Below, in pieces: positions 20,658 to 32,661 of a DNA stretch of 64,000 nt. The first letter of the stretch is position 1. Every line of letters begins with the position of its first letter. The notes under the pieces are model-generated. The model saw only the letters and a list, made by a program, of their open reading frames with translations. It was not told the origin of the DNA and did not search any database. The stretch is from Penicillium oxalicum (lineage: Eukaryota; Ascomycota; Eurotiomycetes; Eurotiales; Aspergillaceae). The DNA lies in the NCBI RefSeq assembly GCF_001723175.1, contig NC_064653.1, positions 3,534,001 through 3,598,000 on the forward strand, written 5' to 3'. Both the position numbers and the translations under genes were made by a program.

Positions 20658-23548
20658 GGCTGCTGTTCATTCCTTGGGGGATCGGGTCACTCATTCCGGA
20701 ACCTGATCTTTCGAGAAGGACAAATTCATCTGCCCTCATTTTCTTTTACCGAACGTGGTCTCATGCAAGTGCTTGACTTCGTCCCTGTCTGATGGAAAAG
20801 ATCATATCACGCGCAGAGACTGTACGCCTCGCTACTTTTCCATCGACTGAAACGCTTCTTGTCGTCGAGGTTCTCGCAAAGCGTGGTCGCTCACGTGCTC
20901 TCAAGGCTCTCCCGTGTATTCGGGATAATCCGTTCTTATCGTACCTCCCTTCTGTCTCCAAAAAAATAGACATCCATCATCACCGGTCTCCTGTTCCTCG
21001 ATCCTGCTTCCTTCTGGGTACAGAGCCGATCTCTCCAGTGCAAGGCGGGATTCTCTCCTCAAAAGATGCCATTCTCTGCGCAGGGGTCGATCAGATATTC
21101 GGTCTCTGAAACGCTACCTTTGAGAAAAAGAGAAAAAAAAAGGAGAGGGCGAGGTCGGAATGTGAAGGGAGAAGAAGACTGTACATGGCTTTGTCTTGGG
21201 TAGGCGTCGCGCTATCCTCTCAATGCCCTGGGGAGCATCATGGGCATGGATCAATGAGGCATTTTCTTTTCACACTTCACACGATAGCACGATGCGGTAC
21301 AGAGAACGACGAGCCACCCAATGTCTCGGGTGTCGAGATCGCACATGGAGTCTGGCCATCGCGTCTCCGGGTCTTTGTCGGACGGAGAAGCAATCACCAC
21401 ACGCAAATTACGGGGAGGGTTTCCAATTTTCTTCGAGAAATATTCCAAGCCAGTTGTAATATACTTTGTCAGTACCCAGTGATGTTTGACCTGAGGCCTG
21501 ATTTTCTTTCTAATTGAATCTGAATCCACGACCTTTCTCTACGTCGAAAGAGCAATTGTGTTCGGTCGGCTCGTAGTTACCAGCAGCCCCCCTGTAAGAC
21601 GTAGCGGGGATACGCTTCCGTCTGTACGGCACTGTCCCTAGACTCCTCCCGACTAACCCTCTTTGGTGTAGAGACTGGAGAGTGAGGCGAGACTCTGGAC
21701 AAATCTTGATCCCGGGCCTTGCTGCAGGGAGCCATTTTGGCCCGGTCTGCCGGACGTGCTGCCACCTCTCCCGCACTCCTCCAACGGAACACCATGTTGA
21801 AGCTACGCTGTTGAATTCAGCGGGCTTTCATCTTGTACAATGCGGACACACGCGCAGATTCCCTGGGGCCTCCATCCAGTTCTCGTCCACAGAGTCGAGA
21901 GCTCGACCGTTCGCGCATCACTGGAACATGGGGGTAGCTCGATGCGACCCACCCGGATCTGTTCTCGACGATCGTCCCGTCTCCCAGGATTGTCGTGGTG
22001 CACTTCCGGTCGGGGCCACTAGTGGACTAGCGGACTAGTCGCCGCGAATGTGGGGAAAGGGAGGACATGCGGGCATATCGAGTGAGGATGTTGATTGACT
22101 CTGCTATGATAAACCAGCATGGACGAGGGTCATTGTACAGAGACAATGCGACCTGTCTGAGATGCAGCTGCGGGTGGTTCAATCGTGGGCTTCAATGTCG
22201 ATGGGCTGATTCGGTCGGACGGTCGCGTGTGCGCTCATGACATCAGGTGATCGACTGTCGATGATGTACCCATTTAGACGGGTACACGCAACGCAACAGG
22301 CCACACACCCTGCCTGCAGTACCACACGGGCGGTTTCACCCTTTCTGAGTCGACGGAGAGTGTGATTTTCTTTTTGGTCCATAATTTCAGACTCTTTCGT
22401 TCTTTCTCTCCCTGAGTGGACTTTGCTTTTTAGTTCGGAGCGTCTTGGGTTACTCCAATCCCTTCAACCTCACCAGTTGGATGAGTGACTGAAATAGAGT
22501 CCAAGTGGTGGAGACACCAGAAATGCGGGGTGCAGCTCCAGAGTGGTCCCGGACGGGTCTTCCTCTGACGAATGAGCGGCCTCGTATCGCCCCGCTTGGG
22601 CTCGCCCGCCTCTCTTCTGATGTCAACGTTTTGCTCGTGTGATCCGAATCTGCCGAACGCATCCAGTGTACAACGAAATGTACTTTCCGGGAGACGCAAT
22701 GGTATCAATGAGAAAGAGTAGGACCGTTTTGTCAAGAGGCATTGACATGAGGCTCTTGAGAAAAGAGTGCCAGCGAGTCATGTTCAGGAGTAGTCAAATC
22801 AGAGCACGCAACGGTCGTCAAAGTTCGTCCCCCAGTGATGGGAACAAGCTCGAGCTTGTTCCCGGCAGGTACCTCAAAGTTCATTCTGATGTACAGACTG
22901 GCATCTGGAAGCTTTCATACCCGCAACGAGACTAGAGTAAAGCTCCGGTACATGGCGAGAAGTCTTGTCGTAGTCGACCACAGTACCACGCGACAGCATG
23001 TGCACTCTGGTCTCCCCAAGTACTTCTCGCACAGGACTCGGGGACGACTGGAGGTACGTCGAGTGGCTTGGTACATCCCGTATTTGGGTTTATGCTAGAT
23101 GCGGAATGACATCCATGACTTTGAGCAACCTCATCGCTGACTCGTCTGTTCCCCTCTTTTGTGCAAAGAACCATGTCGGAAGAGGAGGGGTCGTCTGGCA
23201 ATCGTTTGCTGTGATCTTGATGGCCCTTCTTTCATCGAGATGGCTGATTGCATGGTTCTCATTCCTTCTCTCCGCCTTGATTGGCAAGTCGTGCGTTTCA
23301 TGGCATTCCCCGGCTGGGTCAACCCATCACCGGTTGATCCTGGGCCTGGTCACCTGCTCGGCTTCCCCTCTCTGCTGCCTTCACTCCATCTGCTCTTTCT
23401 TTATCTACCGCCTCTCCCTCTTTTCCATTTCCTCTTCCTCTTCCTTTTTCTTCCTTGTTTCATCCATCACCTGCTGATTGATATCTTCCCCCGGTGTTCA
23501 CCAAACCTTCACCATTAGTTACTCCAAGTTACTCAATCCACTGCCACC
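20658..23548. other. 2.9-kb stretch without a supported gene, upstream of the DUF6699-type gene
   Basis: Several frames of 90-160 codons occur on both strands but start at non-ATG codons, overlap one another, or have compositions unlike proteins. The CT-rich stretch at 23360-23470 just before the ATG at 23549 looks like a fungal pyrimidine-rich core promoter or leader. Confidence 0.45.
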
Positions 23549-24430
23549 ATGACTGTCCCTCTCACCAAGGTTGACTCGGCCATCGCCGGTCTCTCCATAC
23601 ATGATGAAAAGCCCCCTGCCTCAACCGAAGTAAAGGCGTCCAAGAAGGAGAAGGGGCATCGACGGACCTCTTCGGCGGCCGAAGCTGGTGTCTGGCGAAT
23701 TGAAGACCTTGGTAAGTACGGGATATAAATGAAGTCGGGGGGAGATTTCCCCCGCCCTCCCTGATCTAGAATTAGTTTCTCAGCTTGTGTGTGTATATGC
23801 GTATACTAACCGGGGCTCTACACCTGTAGAGGAGAAAAAGATTGAGATCACCCTGCCAATTGAGACACAAAAAACTGGATGGTTAGTAATCCCACCCCAG
23901 CCAAGCCCCCCTCCCTCCCCCTACGACTTACTGTTGTTTCCTTCTTGCTTTTCGCTGTCTCCCTGTATACCAAGCGCTCACATCATCTCTCAGGAAACTC
24001 AACACATCACCGTCATCTATTGAGGACAAGGACATTCTCAAGATGCTTCTTGTCAACCCACCCGTCAAGCGGATTGATCTGCACTTCCCCCTAGGCCTGG
24101 AGGTCACCGCCAGGAACTCCAAAGGTGTCACGATCAAGGATGCTCTAGATGCAATTCACAAGCAATTCAAGAAGAAGGTAAATCCCCTCGTCTCTTTTTG
24201 GTTATTTTTGTTGTCTCCATTTTCCTGCAAACCCCCTCCTCTACCATGTTTCCATGACTGACAACCTTGCACAGGCGGACGATGAGCTCGACAAACCCTA
24301 CCTCGCTGGCTTCGAGTGGGACAAAGACGAGTGCTGGACACGCCTCATCGTCCACCAGACTCACACTAGCACAATCCCCAAGGAACCTAGCAGCAAGAAG
24401 TCCAAGAAGAAGAACAAGGACGAGGCATAG
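23549..24430 (+). CDS. Small DUF6699-type protein
   Basis: Four exons, 23549-23711, 23830-23881, 23994-24177 and 24275-24430, give 184 aa. The ATG has a strong context (CCACCATGAC). The N-terminal 55 residues are Lys/Ser-rich and probably disordered. The core (about 75-170) has the layout of DUF6699 domains of fungal proteins: ILKMLLVNPPVKRIDLHFPL, a middle helix around IKDALDAIHKQF, and a beta stretch with GFEWDKDECWTRLIV. The tail is Lys-rich (SSKKSKKKNKDEA) and could be a nuclear or RNA-binding signal. Function is unknown. All three introns have GT...AG ends and 98-118 nt lengths. It is tail to tail with the MDM1-type gene. Confidence 0.85.
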
Positions 24431-25670
24431 ATCTGCCTGGCGCATGCTGCTCCTCCCTCTCCGGGTCAAGACCAGACCGGGCGATGCATTATTGTTGGGC
24501 CACTGTCACCAATTCCTACTTTTGTCAACCGACCCTTATTTTCTATTCTCTACTTGTTGTCTTGTGGTCCGCCCCCACCGTATTCAAACCCCCTATCTTG
24601 TCTCCCGAAAGCCTCTCCCACCAGTTTGTTGGAGGAAGGGTGATGTTTCCTCCGTGTGAAACAGCTTCACTTTCATGAACCACCATATCTCTTTACAAGA
24701 TCTTCAGTGGTAGCCTCCCAGCAGCACTGCTACACTACGCAGCCATTACCCCGCCCCACCATGTACCCTCTATATGATTCTATCTTTTACCTCGTGACTC
24801 GTCTGCTTTACCCATCCGTCCCTTCATGGCCCATCCCGTCTATCGGGTTGGTGGTCCTTTTTGCAAGTTCAATTCTGATCATGGTGGTTCCAGAGCACAG
24901 CGTGCCCCGCCAGCCATTGATCATTTCTTTCGTTTGACGAATTTGATTCATCCCAGGAGTCAAAGGGAAAGGGTAGAAAGCGAAGACAATAACACAATTT
25001 AATTGATTACTCTGGACGAGTACCTATGTTGATTGATCCATTATCCTCCCTCGATCTCTATAGAAACTTTGTATTCGTATATTCTGGATCATGTCTACCA
25101 TCATGTAGCCCCTCTTCACATGTATCTACCCTTCTACAGCAACCAGGAAAGCTGAGTTTCCAATGTAAGTTTAAAATTTCAGTTGACACAAAACATCCAA
25201 GTGCTCGTCCAAATATATGGAGATGATAAAAATTCGACAAAGGACGATCAAGTTTGGATTGGAAAACAAAATGAATCTGCCCAGTTACAGAACAGAAATT
25301 AGGAGATGGTCAAATGACTTGATTTCGGTTTAGCTTTTGGAGTTGCTCTGCTGGGAGATGATGAGAAAGGGGGATGGGGTTTTGATTGGAATGGGACAAA
25401 GTACGGGTGATGGATCGGTTGGTAGGTACATGGTGGAAACGCAGATAGAAAGCAGGGCAGGGATGGGGATGGGGATGGGGACGAGGGCGAGAGCGAGGGT
25501 AATTAGAAGAAAAAAGAAAAGGAAACATCGTGGTAGCTTGAAAGTTGGATTTATGGGGTAGGGCAGACGTGGGTGTATAAGTGAGAGATGCCATCGAAAA
25601 TTGACAAAAAGTGGAGGGACGGGGAGAGAGAGAGTATGAACTCTGCCAAGTCTTCTGATGCCAATCAAGA
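24431..25670. other. Convergent spacer between the DUF6699-type and MDM1-type genes
   Basis: 1.2 kb of 3' flank. It contains T-rich and G/A-rich patches (a GGGGAT-repeat-like stretch near 25460-25485) and no supported gene. Confidence 0.5.
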
Positions 25671-28600
25671 TCAATTCACTACCTTCTTTGATCCTCCACC
25701 AAACAAAACCAATACAATCTCATCCAACATTGTAAACGCCAAATGCGTATTCAAGGGTCGATTGTTCAAGGTCGCAAACGTTCGTCGCGCAGCAGCTTGG
25801 GCATTTGCCCTCCCGACTACATTTCCTGCGAGATCCGGAATCAATGTTGCCAGTACAACCGTCGCCTCAGTCCGACTCTTCATTCGATCCTGCATCGACC
25901 GAGCCACAAATTGACGCATGACACCGTTCGGGAAGAGATTGTCCCGGGCGAGATCGATGTAGCGTAGAAGCGAGTCATCCTGAAACAGCGATCGAGCGCT
26001 CTCGCGAACTTTACGCTCGATCGTCCCCCCAAGCAATTGATGGAGAACCACAACAACGGCCCGTCCGCGCAGCCAATTGTTGCCACGGTTGAGCTCAAAG
26101 ACTTCGAGGAAGAGGTCGCAGATGGGTTTGATAAACGGCTCTAGTTCGCGATCTTCAAAGGCGTTGAGCTCAGCCTCGGCTTCGGCCGAGGTCACTGCGT
26201 CTTCGGTGGCAAGAGCTGGATCGTGCGTGGTGGCGCTGGCGCTGGGGTTGGTAAAGGCGCCGGTGACGCTGGCTTGGGCGGTTGCCGCTGAAATGAGATT
26301 CTGTCCGGCGGTGGACAGCTGGTCGAGAACGCCAAAATTGCCCAGAAAATCGTCCATGCCGTCGGCAACAGAGTTGTAGATTCGAGTGACAAGGTCTTTG
26401 GTCTCACCCTCACCGCTGCGAGCAGTGGACTCTTCCCGGGGAATGATGGCCTGCTGGGAAAGAAAGGCGCGCAAGTCGCGGCTGCGGCACACCTCTGGTA
26501 AAAGGAGAAGCTTCTGCAAGTATGACTCGAGAGCGATACGTCGCTTTTGAAGGAATTCCTTTTGCAGTTTCATGACCACTCGACGGCGGGGAAATTCGAG
26601 ATGTCGCACGGACGGATAGCTCATGCGCAATTTCTGGTGCAACTCATGAAATTCACTATATCGACGAGCAACTCCCCATGACGCTGCAGGCATTTGTTCA
26701 CCGGCGTTCCGTTTTACCTCGATGACATCTGCGAGAGGAATATTAGCTGCAAGGAAATTCCAAAAAGTCGCGCTATACTCATAGTAAGTAAAGGGGAAAC
26801 CTTACACATTGCAAACTCCCGGCCGTCGTCCTCGTCCTTTCCAACCACAATTGATTTAATGCTGACCGTGGAACGGCCATACAGACTGTTGTCGCTTTCT
26901 TGGACAATGTATTGCTGGCGTTGCATCTCTTTCCGATGAATCTCACGCTGGATGCTCGCCTTGGATTTGCGCAAAATCCGCAATTCCGCAGTGTTGTTGG
27001 TCAGCTCGGCTTTGCGGGTCAATGCTTCGACGACTGAGTCTTGAGCTGTGAGCTTGTCAATGTCGGCCGTCAGGACTTCAATGGCCTCTGTGAGACCAAG
27101 ATCACCAGGCGCAGCTTTGTGAATCTCATCTGCGGGATCCGTCTCGTCATTGTCAGGAGGCTCCTCGTACTCATCCTCAATGAATTTCTGCTGATCGGGG
27201 AACAAGTCATCCTCAAAAACACCACGTCGAGACTTGTGATCAACCAATCCCAGCGATGCGAGGCTTTTTCTGGCCTTTTCCGCGGATCCATTCTTATCCA
27301 TACGGGCACCCTCAGATGGAGACTGCGCATCCATCTCAGGATTTTCGGAGCCGAAGAGCGATGATGTTGAGCCGCCGTCACTGCTTCTCAAGTCGCTGTT
27401 TCGTAAGTCGTCAATTCTGCCGTTCTTTGGTTCGTTCGTAATTATGTCGTTCAATGCTGCTCCCATGGTCTCCAGGACCTTATTCTGGGTAGCGTCAGTA
27501 TCACCATTCAGCGAGTCTTTACCCAGACTGGCAGTAGACATGGCGAGCTGGTCGATATCGTAATCGTCATCAAATAAAGGTGCAGATCGTTCAGAATCAA
27601 TTGATCGTCTTCGAAGGTCGTCATCATCAAATAGTTTGCCCATCCCACGTACGTCGCTCGAGGATACTGCAGCCCGGCGGAGATCCCTCGGCGGCTTGCT
27701 TCCGGGCTGCGAGCTGGTTCGGACAAGGAGCTGAGGAAGAGGCCGTCTCTCGGGCGTGTCAAAAGTCACGGTGGATGGAGACTGGGGGGCTGCCAGGGGC
27801 TGAGAAGTCGAGGCTTCGTCTGAAGCTAGATACTTCCAATAAAGATCGGATTTTTTGAACTTGGGATAGTATGTGCTCTCAAGCTCCTCCAAAACCGCCG
27901 ACTGCGTGGTCAATACTACCATTCGCGCTTTGCGGTACTGCTCGGCAGTTGCTCGCTTGCCAGCACTGAGGAAATTCTTGACCGTCCGGCGAGATTCCTC
28001 GGAGACTTTCAACTCGGCTTTGTTGAGATAAGTGGCACTCAGTAGCGCCAGGTCATTGCGGTCGGCCGCAGTCCATGTCGCTGACTCTGAGGAGGCATCT
28101 TCCCCAAAGTCATCCTCTAAAGGATTGCGAAATCCGTCCACCACGATCCAATACTGCACAAGAGACATGAGGCCTTGGCGGTCCATGAACTCCATAAAGT
28201 ATGAGAGGCCAGAGGCGTTGTGCATCACGTCCACCAGGGACGTGTCGGAAGGGGTGGGAGCGCTGCTGCGACGGGTGTGTGTGGCCGCTGCCGGGGGCAT
28301 TGAGACTGTTGTTTCTCCGTGGGTGGAGAGCTTGGCTACCTTTTGGTCGAGGACGCGTTTTCCAGTCTCCAACCGCCGAAGGTACACCTGGTCTTGGCCC
28401 TCTACCATACTCTCCCGCTTCAACTGGCTCGCTACCAGAGCTCGAAATCGGCGCGCATCAGAGAGGTTATTGCAGCGTCTGATTGCCCGGACAAATCTCT
28501 CAAACGCACGTTCGCTGTCATTGGGCGAAAGCTTCGGAAAGGATTGGGTCCGTTTGGATCGCGGCGCAGGCGAAGCATGTTCGTCCAGTGCTGCCCGTAG

Positions 28601-29491
28601 CCTCCGTACAGTTTTCCGATCTTGTAGTGCAGTCCTCCCAAAGGCCTCCATCAGCTGATTCCACGTGTCAGGGTCAGCGATGGCGTTCACGATTGGCAAT
28701 AGAATCGCGCAGGCAATGATCTCCCTGATCAAGACAGAAACGATCCGGCTGTTGAGGACGCTCTTGGGGAAGAGCTGCGGAAGTAATCCTACAGCAACCT
28801 TGCGCAAATATTCCTGTTGCACAGCTTTTGGATCCGAGGCCGAGAGGCCAACCGCAGGATGCACCCGACCCTCACGAAACTTTTTCGCAATCGCCAAATC
28901 GAGCTCTTCTGATTCGGTGACATTGCGATTCAGATTCTTCCCACGCACTGAGCGCTCCGCAATGTCGAATTCCCGTACATGTGTGGTCAGAATCGGAAAG
29001 ATCCGTGACACAATGAGCGAGATAAAGTCCTCTGCGAGCAACCGATCTCTCAGGTTCCCTAGCGCTACACGCGTCAATCGATCAACGTCATTGGCAAATG
29101 TAGGATTCGGTGTGATATTGTGATACCACGAGGTCACGAATTGTCGATTCACAAGCGTCAAGAGATCGTCAATGGCTTCTGACACGACGAAGGATTGCGG
29201 GTACAGAGGTTTCGGGCGATACCGAGCGAGCTTGCGAGCATTTAAGCCTTCTTTTCGCCAGAGATCGGTTTTGAGAAAGGCGATGGGCGCCCTGTTGGGA
29301 CTTCTAACAATCTCATCTCTGTTCCGGCTCGTCAAAACAACTAGACCGAGGAATCCACTGGCGGCCAGGACGGCCCCCAGCACCAGCGCGTATCCGAGAT
29401 ATCGAAGGATCGGTAGCCAGCGTACGACCAAGCCCCAGGCAATGAAGCTACCAATGCCCGCTATCACTAACTCACGACGTTGAAGGACCAT
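25671..29491 (-). CDS. MDM1: MDM1/SNX14-type sorting nexin (PXA-RGS-PX-nexin C)
   Basis: Exons 29491-26806 and 26728-25671 encode 1247 aa; the 77-nt intron lies inside the PX domain. Two membrane segments at about 9-27 and 32-53 anchor the N-terminus. The PXA domain follows (about 100-290), then an RGS-like domain (about 425-560), a long acidic Ser-rich linker, a coiled stretch near 830-880, a PX domain (about 880-985, with RRYSEFHELHQKL and FPRR) and a nexin C-terminal domain (about 1080-1215). Yeast Mdm1 is an ER anchor that binds vacuole phosphoinositides and lipid droplets at nucleus-vacuole junctions; human SNX14 is the counterpart. The gene is head to head with OPI3, 440 bp apart. The ATG at 29491 is preferred because further upstream the frame offers only a TTG. 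Confidence 0.93.
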
Positions 29492-29931
29492 TCTCCCCGA
29501 GCAAATCTTAGAGCTCCAGGTCGCATGTCGATCACCCGACGAAGCCCGAAAACGAAAAGCTCCTGAGCAAGCAGGGAGTCCTCGGTTCGGAGGCGACTGT
29601 TTACTGGTCAAGTTCCGGACCTTTTGTGTGGAAGACCAGCTTCAGTGCTTTGCGCACGATGTTGAAGGTCTCAAAGATAATCGTTGCCGCCGGGCGAAGC
29701 TATCGACTAACTACCCACACGGTTCGGTGATTCGAACGGGTCCACGAACAGCCCACATGGAGATCCCGTGACTATGCGGAGATCCACCGCAGGTCGGTTG
29801 GGACGTCATCGTGTTTACTTAAGCTGCTTTCAGCTGCCGGCGGGGAGCCAGCGAACCATTCGACTCCATCGTATCCCCTCTTCTTCCTTTTTCAACCATC
29901 TGTTCTTCTCACACAACCCGATATTTGCGTC
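29492..29931. promoter_or_regulatory. Bidirectional promoter region, MDM1-type / OPI3
   Basis: 440 bp between outward-facing start codons. CT-rich stretches precede the OPI3 start (29875-29915). No unambiguous TATA or known inositol/choline element was seen. Confidence 0.55.
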
Positions 29932-30812
29932 ATGGCCAGTCTCGCAGATTTTGTCGATTTCTCCCCCAGGTCATTGACCTGTACGTGCAGCTCCAAGATC
30001 GCCTCAACGAGAGTGCCTCCGCAATTTGCATGTGATTACAGCTAACTCTTCCATAGTGGCCGCGGCATCGATTGCCTTTAATCCAATTTTCTGGAAGTAA
30101 GCTTGCCAGCTGTCGTTGGGCAGGAAAAGTTTTCTTAGTCGTTTCAGAACTCACTAGCTGACTTTTATTGTTCTCATGCAGTGTTGTTGCTCGTGCAGGT
30201 CAGTCACACTCGGCTGCTTGCTTGTCGGTTTGCTAACGGCAGCTTGCCTCATAGAGTACAGCAACCACATCTTGACGCGAATCTTCGGTGGCCCCTATCG
30301 AGGATGCTACGCGCTAGCTGTCACTATCTTTTCGTTGGGTATCCTCCGGGACCACCTTTATCAGGTCGCTCTGGATGAGCAACCTTTCTACGCACCAGTG
30401 CATCAGCCGCTCGTGGGCAGTGCTTTGTTTGCAGTTGGTTCCGTTTTGGTATTGTCGAGCATGTGGGCTCTAGGCGTCACAGGAACCTACCTTGGCGACT
30501 ACTTTGGCATTTTGATGGATGCTCCCGTGACCGGTTTTCCTTTCAACGTTACTGGCTCGCCGATGTACTGGGGCAGCACACTGAACTTCCTTGGCGTTGC
30601 TCTGTACAGGGGCAAAGTCGCCGGTCTCCTCCTAACGGCTCAAGTGTTTGCGCTCTACTGGTTTGCCCTGAAGTGGGAAGAGTATGTACCAAGTCATGTC
30701 TGGGGACCGGTAGTTTCGTTGACTGACCTTTTCCCCTAGTCCTTTCACTGCCGAAATCTACGCCAAGCGTGAGCGAGAGCGCGCTAAGAAAGCCGGCGGC
30801 AAGAGGCAGTAA
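29932..30812 (+). CDS. OPI3: Phospholipid N-methyltransferase, Opi3 type
   Basis: Five exons, 29932-29980, 30057-30096, 30182-30198 (17 nt), 30255-30681 and 30740-30812, give 201 aa. The enzyme methylates phosphatidyl-monomethylethanolamine and -dimethylethanolamine with S-adenosylmethionine, ending in phosphatidylcholine, in the ER membrane. Family blocks are read continuously across the junctions: AFNPIFWNVVARAEYSNHIL, RGCYALAVTIFSLGILRDH, the SAM-site GITGTYLGDYFGIL-like block (here GVTGTYLGDYFGIL), TGFPFNVTGSPMYWGS, and the C-terminal PFTAEIYAKRE with a Lys-rich end. Four membrane helices are expected. The 17-nt microexon is required to keep the conserved VVARAE block. Length matches yeast Opi3 (206 aa). 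Confidence 0.95.
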
Positions 30813-32661
30813 GCTTATCGGGGGGGGGTTCTGGGGTAATTCCAAATCACCCATCTGCTCGTCTTTTCTGCTCAGCCAGCGAGGGATGGGTGAGCTTACA
30901 CACCCAGTTGCACCAGCTCCCGACTCGGATCATCTTCTTGCGAAGCCGCACAAGCCCCGGCCTCGTGCTTGTGACGCAGGCAAGATGCCTCTTGGATCAA
31001 TCTCCAACAACATTTGAAGAGTAGACGCAAACCCTCCATCTTGGCCCCACTCGGATCGCAACTGGATCTCTGGGGCGAGTATAGCAGAATCGTCTACCAG
31101 ACTCTCCCAATGCGACCGTTAAAAGAAATCACACTTCCACCCAATGCGCCTAGCTACACACCATTTACACGAGCGATTCTCAGACACTGTGCATTGCTTA
31201 ATATGACTGTAAATATGCGCGAAGCTACTGTTACCACTGACCATTTTGAAATCACAACAATTGCTCAGGGTTTGCTCCTTCGAGAATCAACCATTCATTT
31301 TTGTCCACCTTAGTTTGCTCCTCTAGGCTGCCTTTTTCATTCACTTTCCACAAGCGCATCTGGTTTTCTTCAAGGGTATCAGTACGAGTCTGGCTCCAAA
31401 CATCCGATGGTTAACATGTTCTTCCAGAGCTGCGACAGACATGACCCCTGTCTGGCAGTGGGAGCCTCGCATCTTGATCTCGAGTCAATATCAGCAGGAC
31501 TTTAAGTATGCCCAGCTCCTTTCTGTGTTTTATCTCGTGTCCAGCACTGTCTTCCGTTCTCATGGCAAAGCTCGCAGAATCCAGCCCTATTCGGAAAATA
31601 AGCAGTCGGCGGAAGCTTAGGCTCTTCAGTCCCGGTCAGACATGATTGGCGCCGCTACAACGGGCATAGCCGTCCCACCGCAATACGAGAGTGGAGGGCT
31701 GATCGACATGGTTTCTGCAACGTCGTGGACACTTCAGACCCCTGAGGGATCGATCCACCAAACTCAATCAAGAATGGTCTATGAACACGAGGCAATGAAT
31801 GCACGTCGGAGGACCACATGGTCGCATGGTTGAGCGGGGGCAATGCGTGCATTGGTGTACGCTTCCTCCAAATTCCACCTTGACGAAAGGATCCTCTTGG
31901 AGCGTGCAGAAACTCGTGGCTGTATTTTCCCGATTAGGTTGCGACTCGCGAGAAAAGCGCTTCCCATTTACTTCTCGTCATTTTGATGTGGCAATCTCCT
32001 TCGCTCGTCGATGGAACCACCTGGTGGGACATCTGAATCTGGGGCGATTATGTGGCAGACACTGTAAACCGATCTTCTTAGCCCACTTTCCCAAAGTGGA
32101 AGCTGTGCTGACCCTTGCTGCTGTCTACTTTGGCTTCGGCCGTGAGGGACTTTTCGTATATCTGCGTCCGAGATAAGTCGCTGTGAAGTGTCACTTAGAA
32201 TCATTGGTACTGTTTTTCCTCGGCAAAAGTGGTGCCGTCGTGATCCCTGTCTGTGAGAATCCAAGCTTTTCACCTTCGCATATTGGGGCCAAAACTGACC
32301 GACCCACTTGGTTTTCTGCGTTGCATGATATTCGACGACGAGTCGAGTAATATCCTGCGATGGCGGCGAGAATGACCGACATGAACTTGTCCAATCAAGC
32401 AGAATGGAGCCTTTTTCAGTTAGATCGCATGCATACATACACTTGACGAAGTTGGCTATCTATGGCTTCTTCCAAAAGCATGCTTTAGCTTCTATCTCAT
32501 CTCAGCAAGAAAGAGAGGTATAAAGACACAGACAACGACCCTCGTCAATCGTTCTCCAGAGCCCAAGCCTTCAGTTCAATCAAATCGACCTTTCATTCTT
32601 CATTACTCTACACATCTCACACGTCTCTTCCACCCCTTTCAAGTCTCAATTACTATACAAA
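30813..32661. other. Intergenic region between OPI3 and the SH3/lysozyme-like gene
   Basis: 1.85 kb with only short frames lacking family resemblance. The right end is the promoter of the secreted protein gene, with a TATAAA at 32519-32524 and a CT-rich leader. Confidence 0.5.
32519..32524 (+). promoter_or_regulatory. TATA box of the SH3/lysozyme-like gene
   Basis: TATAAA, 138 bp upstream of the ATG at 32662, followed by a pyrimidine-rich leader; a layout common for inducible secreted-enzyme genes of filamentous fungi. Confidence 0.6.

Noticed and set aside
20792..21109. 105-codon ATG frame on the plus strand
   Set aside because: It overlaps an equally good minus-strand frame (20761-20973) and has no motif; either could be chance.
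22998..23477. 159-codon plus-strand frame just before the DUF6699-type gene
   Set aside because: The hydrophobic Ser/Leu/Phe-rich end is the translation of the CT-rich leader, and it has no family features.
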